A DNA stretch of 49,310 bases from Catellatospora coxensis. GTDB lineage: Bacteria; Actinomycetota; Actinomycetes; Mycobacteriales; Micromonosporaceae. This document shows positions 23,261 through 31,165 of the stretch, one piece after another. The stretch covers positions 1-49,310 of the forward strand of contig NZ_BONI01000070.1 in NCBI RefSeq assembly GCF_016862635.1. The letters are read 5' to 3'. The number at the start of each line of letters is the position of its first letter. The stretch's first letter is position 1. Below the pieces are notes generated by a model that had not been told where the DNA came from, did not search any database, and was given only the letters and a program-made list of their open reading frames with translations. A program made the position numbers and the translations under genes.

Positions 23261-24057
23261 CAGGCACCCGCCCCGACGGCCGTGCGGGCGCCGCGCGCCG
23301 CGGACTCCAGCGCGCGGATCCGGTCCAGCACCCGGTCGGCGGAGGGTTCGCGCAGCTCGTCGACGATCTTCCCGTCGGCCAGGAACAGCACCCGGTCGGC
23401 GTACGACGCCGCGACCGCGTCGTGGGTGACCATCACCACGGTCTGCGCCAGCTCGTCGACGCTGCGCCGCAGGAAGCCGAGCACCTCCGCGCCGGCCCGG
23501 GAGTCCAGGGCGCCTGTCGGCTCGTCGGCGAACACCACGTCCGGCCGGCTGATCAGCGCGCGGGCACAGGCGACGCGCTGCTGCTGGCCGCCGGACAGCT
23601 GCGCCGGGCGGTGGTGCAGCCGGTCGCGCAGCCCGACCGCGTCGATCACGGTGTCGGCGAACGCCTGGTCGGGACGCCGCCCGGCCAGGTCCAGCGGCAG
23701 GGTGATGTTCTCCCACGCGGTCAGCGTCGGCAGCAGGTTGAACGCCTGGAACACGAAACCCATGCGGTCGCGGCGCAGCGCGGTCAGCGCGTCGTCGCGC
23801 AGGCCGCTCAGCTCGACCCGGTCGGCGCTGCCGTGCCGGGAGCCGTCCAGCCACACCCGGCCCGCGGTCGGCGTGTCCAGGCCGGCCAGGCAGTGCATCA
23901 GGGTCGACTTGCCGGACCCGGACGGTCCCATGATCGCGGTGAGCTCGCCGCGGCCGAAGGCCACCGTGACCGCGTCCAGCGCGATCACCTGCGCGTCGCC
24001 CGAGCCGTACCGTTTGGTGAGGTCTTCCGCGCTCACCGCGGCGTCGAAGTTCGTCAT
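23260..24057 (-). CDS. ABC transporter ATPase, MacB/LolD type
   Basis: A 265-residue ATPase with Walker A GPSGSGKST, Q-loop FVFQAFNLLPTLTAWENI, signature LSGGQQQR, Walker B DVVFADEPTGALDS and an H-loop VTHD; the Q-loop sequence and ADEPTGALDS wording are typical of ATPases that drive FtsX-type permeases. It energises the permease encoded directly downstream, with which it overlaps by one base. The ATG at 24057 gives the usual N-terminal length; the SD is weak. A perfect palindrome (24117-24130) lies 60 bases upstream in the shared divergent promoter region. Confidence 0.92.
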   Translation of the reverse strand: MTNFDAAVSAEDLTKRYGSGDAQVIALDAVTVAFGRGELTAIMGPSGSGKSTLMHCLAGLDTPTAGRVWLDGSRHGSADRVELSGLRDDALTALRRDRMGFVFQAFNLLPTLTAWENITLPLDLAGRRPDQAFADTVIDAVGLRDRLHHRPAQLSGGQQQRVACARALISRPDVVFADEPTGALDSRAGAEVLGFLRRSVDELAQTVVMVTHDAVAASYADRVLFLADGKIVDELREPSADRVLDRIRALESAARGARTAVGAGA

Positions 24058-24116
24058 GACCGACACGCTGCCGCCCGGCGGCGGCCGTGCACTCCGGCAG
24101 GAGTAGATCAAGACCC

Positions 24117-24130
24117 GCTACTTAAGTAGC
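24117..24130. promoter_or_regulatory. Perfect 14-bp palindrome GCTACTTAAGTAGC
   Basis: It lies between the divergent ABC operon (start 24057) and the kinase-regulator operon (start 24220), a natural place for the binding site of the NarL-type regulator encoded at 25506. A second half-site-like GAAGTAG occurs at about 24145-24151. Confidence 0.55.
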
Positions 24131-24219
24131 AGCCGGCGAGGACGGAAGTAGTGGCCGCCGCCGGGGTGCGCCTGCCTAAGCTCATCACCGAAACGGCGGA
24201 GTAACGGAAGGTGGGAGGC

Positions 24220-25509
24220 GTGGAGCACAGCGTGGCGCGGGTCCCCGGCCTGCCGTCGTGGCTGCAGCCGGGCAGCCGGCTGCGCCGGTTCGCGCACTGG
24301 CTGTACCCGTTCGCGCTCGGCTGCGGTGTGACGCTGTTCTCGTTCGTCTCCCCGCTGCGGCCGCCGATCTTCCTGTTCGACGGCCTGGACACCGACGCGC
24401 CCTGGGCGCTGGTGGCGCTGGCCATGCTGGCCGCGGGCGTCAGCGCCGCGTGGGTCCGCCGGGCCCGCTGGCCGCTGTTCGTCGTCTCGCTGGTCACCTG
24501 GCTGGGCATGACCATGATGGCTGCCGTGTTCGTCGCCTCCTACTACGCGGGCGCGGGCCGCCCTGGCAGGCCGCACCGGCCGGGTCGCGCCTGGCCGTAC
24601 TTCCTCGCCGCGAGCACGCTGGTCGGCGTGCCCGTCGGCTGGAGCGCGGTGCACAGCGACCTGCTGTACGAGGGCATGACCGGCGGACTGCTCTTCGGCG
24701 CGGTGCTGACCGGCTCCTTCTGGGTGGGCATGACCGTCGTGCTGCCGTTCGTGTTCGGGCTGTGGGTGCGCGCCCGCCGCCAGGTGCTGGAGCAGCTGCG
24801 CGACCGGGCCGAGCGGCTCGAACGCGAGCAGCACGAACGCGCCGAACGGGCCCGGTCCGAGGAGCGGCGGCGGATCGCCCGGGAGATGCACGACGTGGTC
24901 GCGCACCGGGTCGCGCTGATGGTGCTGCACGCCGGGGCGCTGGAGGTCAGCACCGCCGACCCGCGCACCGCCGAGGAGGCGGCGCTGATCCGCACCACCG
25001 GCCGGGAGGCCATGCAGGAGCTGCGCGAGGTGCTGGGCATGCTGCGCGCGCCCGACCTGTCCGACGGCACCGCCCCGGACCTGGCTCCGCAGCCGACGCT
25101 CGCCGACCTGGACCGGCTGCTGGACGCCAGCCGCGCGGCCGGGCTGCCGGTGCGCCGGGTCGACGTCGGGCAGCGGCAGGAGGTGTCGCTGTCCGCGCAG
25201 CGCACCGCGTACCGGGTGGTGCAGGAGGCGCTGACCAACGTGGCCAAGCACGCCGGAGCCGTGCCGACCACGGTGACGCTGCGCCACGAGCCGTACGGGC
25301 TGGTGGTGGCCGTGGAGAACGCACCGCCGCCACAGCCGGCCCCGCCGATGCCGGAGAGCGGGCTGGGCCTGGTCGGGCTCACCGAACGGGTCGGCCTGGC
25401 CGGTGGCACGGTGCAGGCGCGGCCCCGGCTCGACGGCGGTTTCCTGCTGCACGCGCGCATCCCGGCGGACCCGCCGGAGCAGCTCGCGACCCGGGAGGTG
25501 GCGGCGTGA
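24220..25509 (+). CDS. Sensor histidine kinase, NarL/DesK type
   Basis: A 429-residue membrane kinase. The N-terminal part has about four hydrophobic segments (WLYPFALGCGVTLFSF, LVALAMLAAGVSAAWV, LFVVSLVTWLGMTMMAAVFVASYY, MTVVLPFVFGLWV) with little outside the membrane, suggesting membrane-state or transporter-coupled sensing. A coiled-coil linker leads to the HisKA_3 phosphoacceptor (RIAREMHDVVAHRVALM) and an HATPase with N box VVQEALTNVAKHAG and G box GLGLVGLTERV. GTG at 24220 follows GGAAGG by 8 bases; GTG at 24211 is possible. It overlaps the regulator by four bases (GTGA). Confidence 0.9.
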   Translation: MEHSVARVPGLPSWLQPGSRLRRFAHWLYPFALGCGVTLFSFVSPLRPPIFLFDGLDTDAPWALVALAMLAAGVSAAWVRRARWPLFVVSLVTWLGMTMMAAVFVASYYAGAGRPGRPHRPGRAWPYFLAASTLVGVPVGWSAVHSDLLYEGMTGGLLFGAVLTGSFWVGMTVVLPFVFGLWVRARRQVLEQLRDRAERLEREQHERAERARSEERRRIAREMHDVVAHRVALMVLHAGALEVSTADPRTAEEAALIRTTGREAMQELREVLGMLRAPDLSDGTAPDLAPQPTLADLDRLLDASRAAGLPVRRVDVGQRQEVSLSAQRTAYRVVQEALTNVAKHAGAVPTTVTLRHEPYGLVVAVENAPPPQPAPPMPESGLGLVGLTERVGLAGGTVQARPRLDGGFLLHARIPADPPEQLATREVAA

Positions 25510-26177
25510 TCCGGGTGCTGGTCGTCGACGACGAGGCGCTGGTGCGCTCGGGGCTGCGGATGATCCTCGAAGCGGCCGGTGACATCGCCGTGGTCGCCGA
25601 GGCCCGCGACGGCGCGGAGGCCGTCGAGGCGGCGCGCCGGCACCGGCCCGAGGTGGTGTTGATGGACGTGCGCATGCCCGGCACCGACGGGCTGACCGGC
25701 GCGGCCGCGGTCGCCCGGCTGCCGGAGCCGCCCCGCGTGGTCATGCTGACCACGTTCGACCAGGACGAGTACGTGCACGCGGCGCTGCGCGCCGGAGCGG
25801 TCGGCTTCCTGCTCAAGGACACCCCGCCGCGCGACCTGGCCGAGGCGGTGCGCACCGTGGCGGCCGGCAACGCGATGCTCGCCCCGACGGTCACCCGCCG
25901 CCTGATCAGCTCGTTCGCCGAGCGCGGCCCGTCGGTGGCCGACCAGGCTCGCGGGCGGCTGGCGGTGCTCACCGACCGGGAGCGCGACGTGGTGCGCGCC
26001 GTCGCCCGCGGCCTGTCGAACGCCGACATCGCCCGCGAGCTGGACATGGCCGAGACCACGGTGAAAGCCCACGTGAGCCGGGCGCTGGCCAAGCTGGGCC
26101 TGGCCAACCGGGTGCAGGCCGCGATCCTGGTCCACGACGCCCGCCTCGACGGCGGACCCGGCGCGACGGCGGCCTGA
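25506..26177 (+). CDS. Response regulator, NarL/LuxR family
   Basis: A 223-residue regulator. Receiver domain (about 1-118): acidic pair VVDDEALVR, phosphorylated Asp in VVLMDVRMPGTDG, Thr in MLTTFDQDEYV and Lys in GFLLKDTPP. C-terminal LuxR helix-turn-helix LTDRERDVVRAVARGLSNADIARELDMAETTVKAHVSRALAKLG. The start GTG overlaps the kinase stop as GTGA. It is expected to bind the intergenic region that holds the palindrome at 24117 and to control the divergent ABC exporter. A terminator hairpin (26195-26225) follows. Confidence 0.93.
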   Translation: MIRVLVVDDEALVRSGLRMILEAAGDIAVVAEARDGAEAVEAARRHRPEVVLMDVRMPGTDGLTGAAAVARLPEPPRVVMLTTFDQDEYVHAALRAGAVGFLLKDTPPRDLAEAVRTVAAGNAMLAPTVTRRLISSFAERGPSVADQARGRLAVLTDRERDVVRAVARGLSNADIARELDMAETTVKAHVSRALAKLGLANRVQAAILVHDARLDGGPGATAA

Positions 26178-26194
26178 CCGGCCGGGACAGCCGG

Positions 26195-26225
26195 GCGGGC
26201 CGGTCCCCGAGGGAGATCGGCCCGC
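26195..26225. terminator. Terminator between convergent regulator and CsbD genes
   Basis: GCGGGCCG (26195-26202) pairs perfectly with CGGCCCGC (26218-26225), 15-base loop, between the ends of convergent genes at 26177 and 26240. Confidence 0.6.
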
Positions 26226-26239
26226 GTACCCCGTGAAGG

Positions 26240-26443
26240 TCAGTTCCTGGTGTCGTCGCGGTCCTCGTCGCGGCCGCGCACCGCGTCGCGCACGTCGTCG
26301 GCGGCCATGGCAGCCTTCGCCTTGGCCTGCTCGGCGACGCCCTCGGCCTGCAGGCTGTGGTTGTCGGTCGCGTCGCCGACGCGCTCCTTGACCTTGCCCT
26401 TGAGGTCCTGCAGGTGGTGCTTGGCAGAGTCGACCGTTCCCAT
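26240..26443 (-). CDS. CsbD-like small stress protein
   Basis: A 67-residue, very hydrophilic, charged protein with the CsbD family pattern (KGKVKERVGDATDNHSLQAEGVAEQAKAKA). CsbD proteins are abundant general-stress proteins of unknown biochemical role, controlled by SigB-type sigma factors in Bacillus. The ATG at 26443 follows GGAAGGG by 8 bases. It is a single gene; the 211 bases upstream contain no further clear gene. Confidence 0.85.
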   Translation of the reverse strand: MGTVDSAKHHLQDLKGKVKERVGDATDNHSLQAEGVAEQAKAKAAMAADDVRDAVRGRDEDRDDTRN

Positions 26444-26654
26444 CGGTTCATCCCTTCCGTCGCTGCTCGTGCCCCTCTGAACTGCCCGGCGTACGGCGGC
26501 GGCAAACCCCGGCGCGATCCCGGCCACATCGGAGGGGCCAGGCCGCGGCCGAAACGTGAGGTACGCGACTACGGGAAGTAATAACGGCTCACTCACGTTT
26601 GTCGTTGGTGCGGTGAGGACATGGCTCACACGGCGGCTTCGGGAAGGCGGAACC

Positions 26655-26930
26655 ATGACGGCGGCGGACGTGATGCTCGGCGGCGCGCTGGCCGGGGCAT
26701 ACCTCCTGCTGCTGGCCCTGCGTCGGCGGACCGCGGCCCGGCAGCGACGGACCGAGCGGGCCCTGTCCGTCGCGCGGCTGCCCGCACGGGCCTTCGTCCG
26801 GGGCGCGAGCCGTCCGGTCCGGGTGCTGCGTACCGGCCTGCGCCGGCACGCCGACCGGGTGCTGCTGCCCCCGCGCCGCGCCCGGCGGCGGCTGCCGATG
26901 CGCCCCGCCAACCGCAACGCCCTGGCCTGA
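26655..26930 (+). CDS. Small membrane-anchored basic protein, unknown
   Basis: A 91-residue protein with one N-terminal hydrophobic helix (VMLGGALAGAYLLLLAL) followed by an extremely Arg-rich tail. The ATG at 26655 has GGAAGG about 9 bases upstream, which supports translation. No recognisable family. The Arg richness could partly reflect GC-driven composition, so the gene call is moderate. Confidence 0.5.
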   Translation: MTAADVMLGGALAGAYLLLLALRRRTAARQRRTERALSVARLPARAFVRGASRPVRVLRTGLRRHADRVLLPPRRARRRLPMRPANRNALA

Positions 26931-27027
26931 GGACCGGGTCCGGGCCGCCCGTCCGCCGCGGCTCGCCCCGAAGGTCCGGCATCCGCGCCCCCTGTCCCGG
27001 CGACACCGATCGTGCCACTGTGGACTG

Positions 27028-28020
27028 ATGAGACGGTCCGGGATCGCGCTCCTCCTGCTCGCCTTGACCGCCTGCACGCCAGGCGGCTCCCCGGCGTCCG
27101 CGCCGTCCGCCGTGGGCACGGCGTCGCGGCAGTCCGCGGCCGAGGCCGAGGCGACGCTGGCCAGCCTGCGCCGCGTCGACGACCTGCCGCTGTACGAGAT
27201 GACCTATACCGGCGACTACGAGACCGCTGCCACCGGACCGGCGCCGACGGCCGCCACCCCGTTCGGATGCTCGCTGTTCGCCGCGTTCGGCGACCCGAAG
27301 CGACCGCTGTTCGGGCGCAACTTCGACTGGGACCCGAACCCCGCGCTGGTGCTGCGGGCCGACCCGCCCGACGGGCACGCGTCGATCTCCCTGGTGGACC
27401 TGCGCTACCTCGGCTTCTCGGCGGGCGACGACCCGCGCGGCGACCGCCGCCTGCTCGATGCGCCGCTGCTGCCGTTCGACGGGCTGAACGAGCGCGGTCT
27501 CGCCGTGGGCATGGCCGCCGACGACAGCGCGTACGCCACGCCCGACCCGGGCAAACCGACCGTGGGCAGCGTACGCATCCTGCGGCTGGTGCTGGACCAG
27601 GCGGCCACGGTCGACGAGGCCCTCGCGATCTTCGCCCGGCACAACATCGACTTCGTCGGCGGCCCGCCGCTGCACTACCTGCTCGCGGACGCGTCAGGCG
27701 CGTCGGCGCTGGTCGAGTACACCGACGGCCGCCAGCAGGTCGAGCGCGGCACGGCCCCGTGGCGGGCGCTGACGAACGTGCCGCTGGCCGGGGTCGGGGA
27801 GGAGGAGCGGCGGCACGACCGGCGCTACCGGGTGCTCGCCGACGCGCTCGGCCGGTCGAAGGGCGCGGTGACCGAGGCGGGCGCGATGGACCTGCTGCGC
27901 TCCGTGGCGCAGCCGCACACCCGCTGGTCGGTGACCTACGACCTGGCCACGGGGCAGGTCAAGGTGGTGGCCGGGCAGCGCTGGCAGACCGTGCACAGCT
28001 TCCGGCTGGCGGTCGGCTGA
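27028..28020 (+). CDS. Lipoprotein Ntn-hydrolase, linear-amide / choloylglycine hydrolase family
   Basis: A 330-residue predicted lipoprotein: lipobox LTAC at Cys16, then a Ser/Ala linker. The catalytic domain contains TPFGCSLFAAFG with Cys81 as the likely nucleophile, GRNFDW with the Arg and Asp typical of penicillin-V acylase / acid-ceramidase-like Ntn enzymes, and downstream LNERGLAVGMAA. Family members cut linear C-N amide bonds such as bile salts, N-acyl ethanolamines or N-acyl-homoserine lactones, after self-processing before the Cys. The position of the nucleophile inside a lipid-anchored protein implies cleavage away from the anchor unless processing is skipped. It converges with the next gene, with one base between stops. 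Confidence 0.8.
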   Translation: MRRSGIALLLLALTACTPGGSPASAPSAVGTASRQSAAEAEATLASLRRVDDLPLYEMTYTGDYETAATGPAPTAATPFGCSLFAAFGDPKRPLFGRNFDWDPNPALVLRADPPDGHASISLVDLRYLGFSAGDDPRGDRRLLDAPLLPFDGLNERGLAVGMAADDSAYATPDPGKPTVGSVRILRLVLDQAATVDEALAIFARHNIDFVGGPPLHYLLADASGASALVEYTDGRQQVERGTAPWRALTNVPLAGVGEEERRHDRRYRVLADALGRSKGAVTEAGAMDLLRSVAQPHTRWSVTYDLATGQVKVVAGQRWQTVHSFRLAVG

Positions 28021-28021
28021 C

Positions 28022-28453
28022 TCAGTCGCGCGGCGTACGCGGGCGCGGGATGGGCCGCAGGAACGGCTGGCGCTGGTTGCGCAGCACCTCGGGCACCAGC
28101 CAGGTCGCGCCGCTGGCCAGCACCGTCAGCATGAGCGGCACGGCCAGGTACGGGATGCCCGACAGCAGCACCGCCAGCCCGCCCCCGACGAGGTACGCGG
28201 CGACCGCGCCGAAGCGGCGCTGCCGGACCCCGGGCGGCTCGCCGCGTTCGAGCACCCACCATTTCGGCGGCTCGGCCCGGCGGCGGCGGATCTCGGCCTG
28301 CACGGCGCGGTTGGCCGCCTCCCACACGTTGCGGCGGTAGTCGTAGTCCTCGGCGTCGAAGTCGGCCGGGAAGTGCTTGCGCAGCACGATCAGCCGCAGG
28401 TACAGGGTCTCGTCAGGCACCTGGCGCAGGTCGTGAAGTTGCAAGCCTGACAT
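28022..28453 (-). CDS. Small two-helix membrane protein, unknown
   Basis: A 143-residue protein: a soluble N-terminal helical part (ETLYLRLIVLRKHFPADFDAEDYDYRRNVWEAA...) followed by two membrane helices (FGAVAAYLVGGGLAVLLSGI, LAVPLMLTVLASGATWLV) and a basic tail. The ATG at 28453 follows GGAGG by 8-9 bases. No family recognised. Confidence 0.6.
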   Translation of the reverse strand: MSGLQLHDLRQVPDETLYLRLIVLRKHFPADFDAEDYDYRRNVWEAANRAVQAEIRRRRAEPPKWWVLERGEPPGVRQRRFGAVAAYLVGGGLAVLLSGIPYLAVPLMLTVLASGATWLVPEVLRNQRQPFLRPIPRPRTPRD

Positions 28454-28532
28454 GTCCGACACCTCCCGTTTGAGGATCGGCCCTGACGCTACCTTCCTGA
28501 TCACCCGCCTGGCATCACCCGCTCGGCGTACG

Positions 28533-29159
28533 TCAGCTGTAGATCCTCTCCTCGTAGGCGGGCCCGTAGTAGGCCGCCAGCTCCTCGACGGTCTGGTCCG
28601 GGCGCTCCAGGGTCTGCGCGATCCGCGGACGCGACGGAGCCGCCTCGGGCTGCCAGGTCTCGGGCTTCCACAACGCCGAGCGCAGGAACGACTTCGAGCA
28701 GTGGTAGAACACCTCGTCGATCGACACGATCACGGCGAGTCGCGGCCGGTGGCCCTTGACCACCATGTCGTCGAAGAACGGCGCGTCGGACACCAGCTCC
28801 GCGTGGCCGTTGATCCGCAGCGTGTCGGTCCGGCCCGGGATCACGTAGAGCAGGCCGAGCTGCGGGTTGGACAGGATGTTGAAGAACCCGTCGGCCCGGC
28901 GGTTGCCCGGCCGCTCCGGGATCGCGATCGTGGTGTCGTCGAGCACCAGCGTGAACCCGGCCGGGTCGCCCTTGGGCGACACGTCGCAGCTGCCGTCGGC
29001 GTGCGAGGTCGCCACCAGGCAGAACGACGACGCCGCCAGCCAGGCGCGGTCGTACTCGTGCAGACTGGTCCGGGTCTTGCCGACGACGGCCGCGGTGGGC
29101 TCGCCCAGCAGCGCGCGCAGTTGTTCCGGTGTGGTGATCCGATGCGGACTCTCGCTCAT
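28533..29159 (-). CDS. PPOX-class FMN-dependent flavoprotein (pyridoxamine oxidase-like)
   Basis: A 208-residue split-barrel flavoprotein. Motifs: FCLVATSHADGSCDVSPKGDPAGF (FMN-phosphate region), RRADGFFNILSNPQLGLLYVIPG.TDTLRINGHAEL, typical of the MSMEG_1061-like PPOX family in actinobacteria. Members bind FMN or F420 and reduce or oxidise diverse substrates; the specific role is unknown. The ATG at 29159 has GGGGAGG upstream. A single gene, divergent from the STAS-led operon. Confidence 0.82.
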   Translation of the reverse strand: MSESPHRITTPEQLRALLGEPTAAVVGKTRTSLHEYDRAWLAASSFCLVATSHADGSCDVSPKGDPAGFTLVLDDTTIAIPERPGNRRADGFFNILSNPQLGLLYVIPGRTDTLRINGHAELVSDAPFFDDMVVKGHRPRLAVIVSIDEVFYHCSKSFLRSALWKPETWQPEAAPSRPRIAQTLERPDQTVEELAAYYGPAYEERIYS

Positions 29160-29280
29160 GAACTGGTCCTCCCCGTCGGTGTGCCGAATCAGGAGCCTAC
29201 TCCGCGCAGGTGGGCAGGCCCGTCCCTCCGGTCCGGCCATGCCGCGGACGGGCCGAATCCCGGGCGCTGACACGAAACCG

Positions 29281-29310
29281 CGGAACTGTCACACAACTGT
29301 CACAGTTCCG
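29281..29310. promoter_or_regulatory. GTCAC-N6-GTCAC direct repeat inside a perfect inverted repeat
   Basis: GTCAC at 29288-29292 and again at 29299-29303 are 11 bases apart, one helical turn, as expected for OmpR-family dimers; GTnAC-N6-GTnAC is the box I recall for AfsQ1, and GTCACA repeats for MtrA. The same block is framed by CGGAACTGT (29281-29289) and ACAGTTCCG (29302-29310), perfect 9-base arms. It lies 56 bases before the STAS gene whose operon encodes such a regulator. Confidence 0.6.
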
Positions 29311-29365
29311 CCGGATGATCGCCGTACCGGCGGGTAAGGCTCGGGGTCCATCCAGGGAGGTGACG

Positions 29366-29713
29366 GTGGACGACGTGGTCCCCGCCGGCGCGACGCAGGT
29401 CGTGCCGTTGGTCGAGGTGCAGGTGCGCGGCGATCTGGACGTACGGTCCGCGCCCGGTGTGAACGACGTGCTGGAGGAGGCGCTGGCGCTGCACCCGCGC
29501 CGGCTCGTCATCGACCTCGCCGACTGCGAGCTGATCGATGCCGCCGGCATCCTGCTGCTGCTGGACACCCACCGCCGGGCCATGCGCGACGGCGGCACGG
29601 TGGCGCTGCGCTCGCCGTCCGCGCGGGCACGGCGCAACCTGAAACTCGCCCGCGTCGACCGGGTGCTGCAGGTGCTGACCGCGGACACCGATCCGCCGCA
29701 GGTGCTGCCGTGA
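29366..29713 (+). CDS. STAS-domain protein lacking the phosphorylation serine
   Basis: A 115-residue anti-anti-sigma (STAS) fold: beta start VEVQVRGDLDVRSAP, then HPRRLVIDLADCELIDAAGILLLLDTHRRAMRDGGTVAL. In typical antagonists the loop reads D-S-S-G with the Ser phosphorylated by the anti-sigma kinase; here it is D58-A-A-G, so it cannot be switched off in the usual way. The GTG at 29366 lies 5 bases after GGGAGG. It overlaps the next gene as GTGA, so STAS protein and the glycosyltransferase-like protein are made together. It may be a constitutive antagonist or a structural binding module. Confidence 0.85.
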   Translation: MDDVVPAGATQVVPLVEVQVRGDLDVRSAPGVNDVLEEALALHPRRLVIDLADCELIDAAGILLLLDTHRRAMRDGGTVALRSPSARARRNLKLARVDRVLQVLTADTDPPQVLP

Positions 29714-31158
29714 GCCGCGGGCGACGGTACGGCCTGGTCATGGCCGTGGACCGCCTGCCCGCCGCCGATCCTGACGACAGTCGCGACCAACTGGGCGCCG
29801 CGCTGGCGGCCCTGCGGCCGCTCGTCGCGGCACAGTCCGGGGCATGGGCCGCGGCCGGCGGCGAGAGCAGCGGCGACGGCGTGCTCGGCGTGCACCCGCC
29901 CGTGCGGGCCGGCGCGGCCGCGCTCGGCGCGAGCCTGCTCCGCTCGCTCTGCCACCACCAGCCCGGCGACTTCCCGGGCGGCTGGTTCGACAGCTACCTG
30001 GCGGTCAACCGCCGGGTCGCCGCCGCCGTGGCCGCGTCGGCGTCGGCCTCGGCGACGGTGTGGACCCACGGCCACCAGCTGCAGTTGCTGCCGCGGGTGC
30101 TGCGCCGGATGCGCCCCGACCTGACCGTCGTCATGCACCTGCACACCACGTTCCCGCCCGCGGAGTCGTTCGCGCGGCTGCCCGAGCACCGGGCGCTGCT
30201 GTCGGGGCTGCTCGGCGCGGACGTGATCGCGCTGCCGCACCAGCGCGCCGTGGACAACCTGCTGGACCTCGCCGACCGGGTGCACGGCCTGCCGGTGCGC
30301 GAGGGCCGCATCACGCTCGGCCACCGGGGCGTACGGGTCGTCGCGTACCCGCTGCCGGCCGACATCGCGGGGGCCCGGCGGCTGGCCGGGCTGGCCCCGG
30401 TCCGCGCGGGCGGCGGGCGGATCCGGGCCGCGATGCGGGTGAGCGGAACCGTGCTGCTCTCGGTCGCCGGGTGGGATCCCGCCGACGCCGTCGAGCAGCG
30501 GCTGCACGCCTTCGAACGCTTCCTCGCCACGCACCGGCCCGCCCCCGGCGAGGTCGCGCTGCTGCACGTGGCCTGCGGCGATCCGCGCACCCCGGCCGAG
30601 GACGCGCAGCGCCAGCGGGTCGACCGGCTCATCGCGAAGATCAACGGTACGCACGCCAGCGTCGGGCAGGCGGTCGTGCACTACGTACGCGCCGAGCCGG
30701 ACCGCCGCGACCTGACCGCGCTGTACCTGGCCTGCGACGGCATCCTGGTCACGCCGAGCCACCACGGCACGGTCGCCGCCGCGCACGAGTTCATCGCGGC
30801 CCGCGGCGAGCTCGGCGCGTCCGTCGTGGTCAGCGAGCTGACCAGCGGCGTCGCCGACCTGCCGGGCGCGCTCGCGGTCAACCCGCACGACACGGGCGCG
30901 TTCGCCGACGCCATCGCCTCGGCCGCCGGCCGCCACGGCCCGGCCCCGCGGGCCCGCCACGCCGACACCCCGCCCGCGCTGGACAGCTGGGCAGAACACC
31001 TGATGACGCTGGTACGGGCACGCGGCGCGGCCGTGCCGGCGACCCCGGAACGCCGCACCCGGCGGCTGTCCACCGGCGCGCACACCCGGCACACCCGGCC
31101 CGGCGGCTACGAGGTCGGCGGCCCGCCACTGGCCGCGCGGCGGGTTTCTGGGCGATGA
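29710..31158 (+). CDS. Degenerate trehalose-6-phosphate synthase-like (GT20) protein
   Basis: A 482-residue protein with the OtsA fold pattern (VWTHGHQLQLLPRVLRRMRPDL; HLHTTFPP; HEFIAARG...VVVSELTSGVADLPGALAVNPHD). By-eye comparison with E. coli OtsA shows loss of catalytic or binding residues: HD becomes HG (Asp130 to Gly121), the RLDYxKG loop becomes GWDPADA (Arg262 to Gly254, Lys267 to Asp259), and RDGMNL becomes HHGTVA (Asp361 to His352). His145 and Glu360 remain. It is therefore probably not an active trehalose-phosphate synthase, but could still bind a nucleotide sugar or sugar phosphate. The start overlaps the STAS gene by four bases; a response regulator follows after 7 bases. No trehalose phosphatase is nearby. 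Confidence 0.8.
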   Translation: MSRGRRYGLVMAVDRLPAADPDDSRDQLGAALAALRPLVAAQSGAWAAAGGESSGDGVLGVHPPVRAGAAALGASLLRSLCHHQPGDFPGGWFDSYLAVNRRVAAAVAASASASATVWTHGHQLQLLPRVLRRMRPDLTVVMHLHTTFPPAESFARLPEHRALLSGLLGADVIALPHQRAVDNLLDLADRVHGLPVREGRITLGHRGVRVVAYPLPADIAGARRLAGLAPVRAGGGRIRAAMRVSGTVLLSVAGWDPADAVEQRLHAFERFLATHRPAPGEVALLHVACGDPRTPAEDAQRQRVDRLIAKINGTHASVGQAVVHYVRAEPDRRDLTALYLACDGILVTPSHHGTVAAAHEFIAARGELGASVVVSELTSGVADLPGALAVNPHDTGAFADAIASAAGRHGPAPRARHADTPPALDSWAEHLMTLVRARGAAVPATPERRTRRLSTGAHTRHTRPGGYEVGGPPLAARRVSGR

Positions 31159-31165
31159 TGCGGCG

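Noticed and set aside
24058-24219. Riboswitch or leader RNA between the divergent operons
   Set aside because: Only the 14-bp palindrome is clear; no conserved multi-stem structure could be recognised.
29710-31158. Trehalose biosynthesis operon (otsA with otsB)
   Set aside because: Key OtsA residues are missing and there is no phosphatase nearby.
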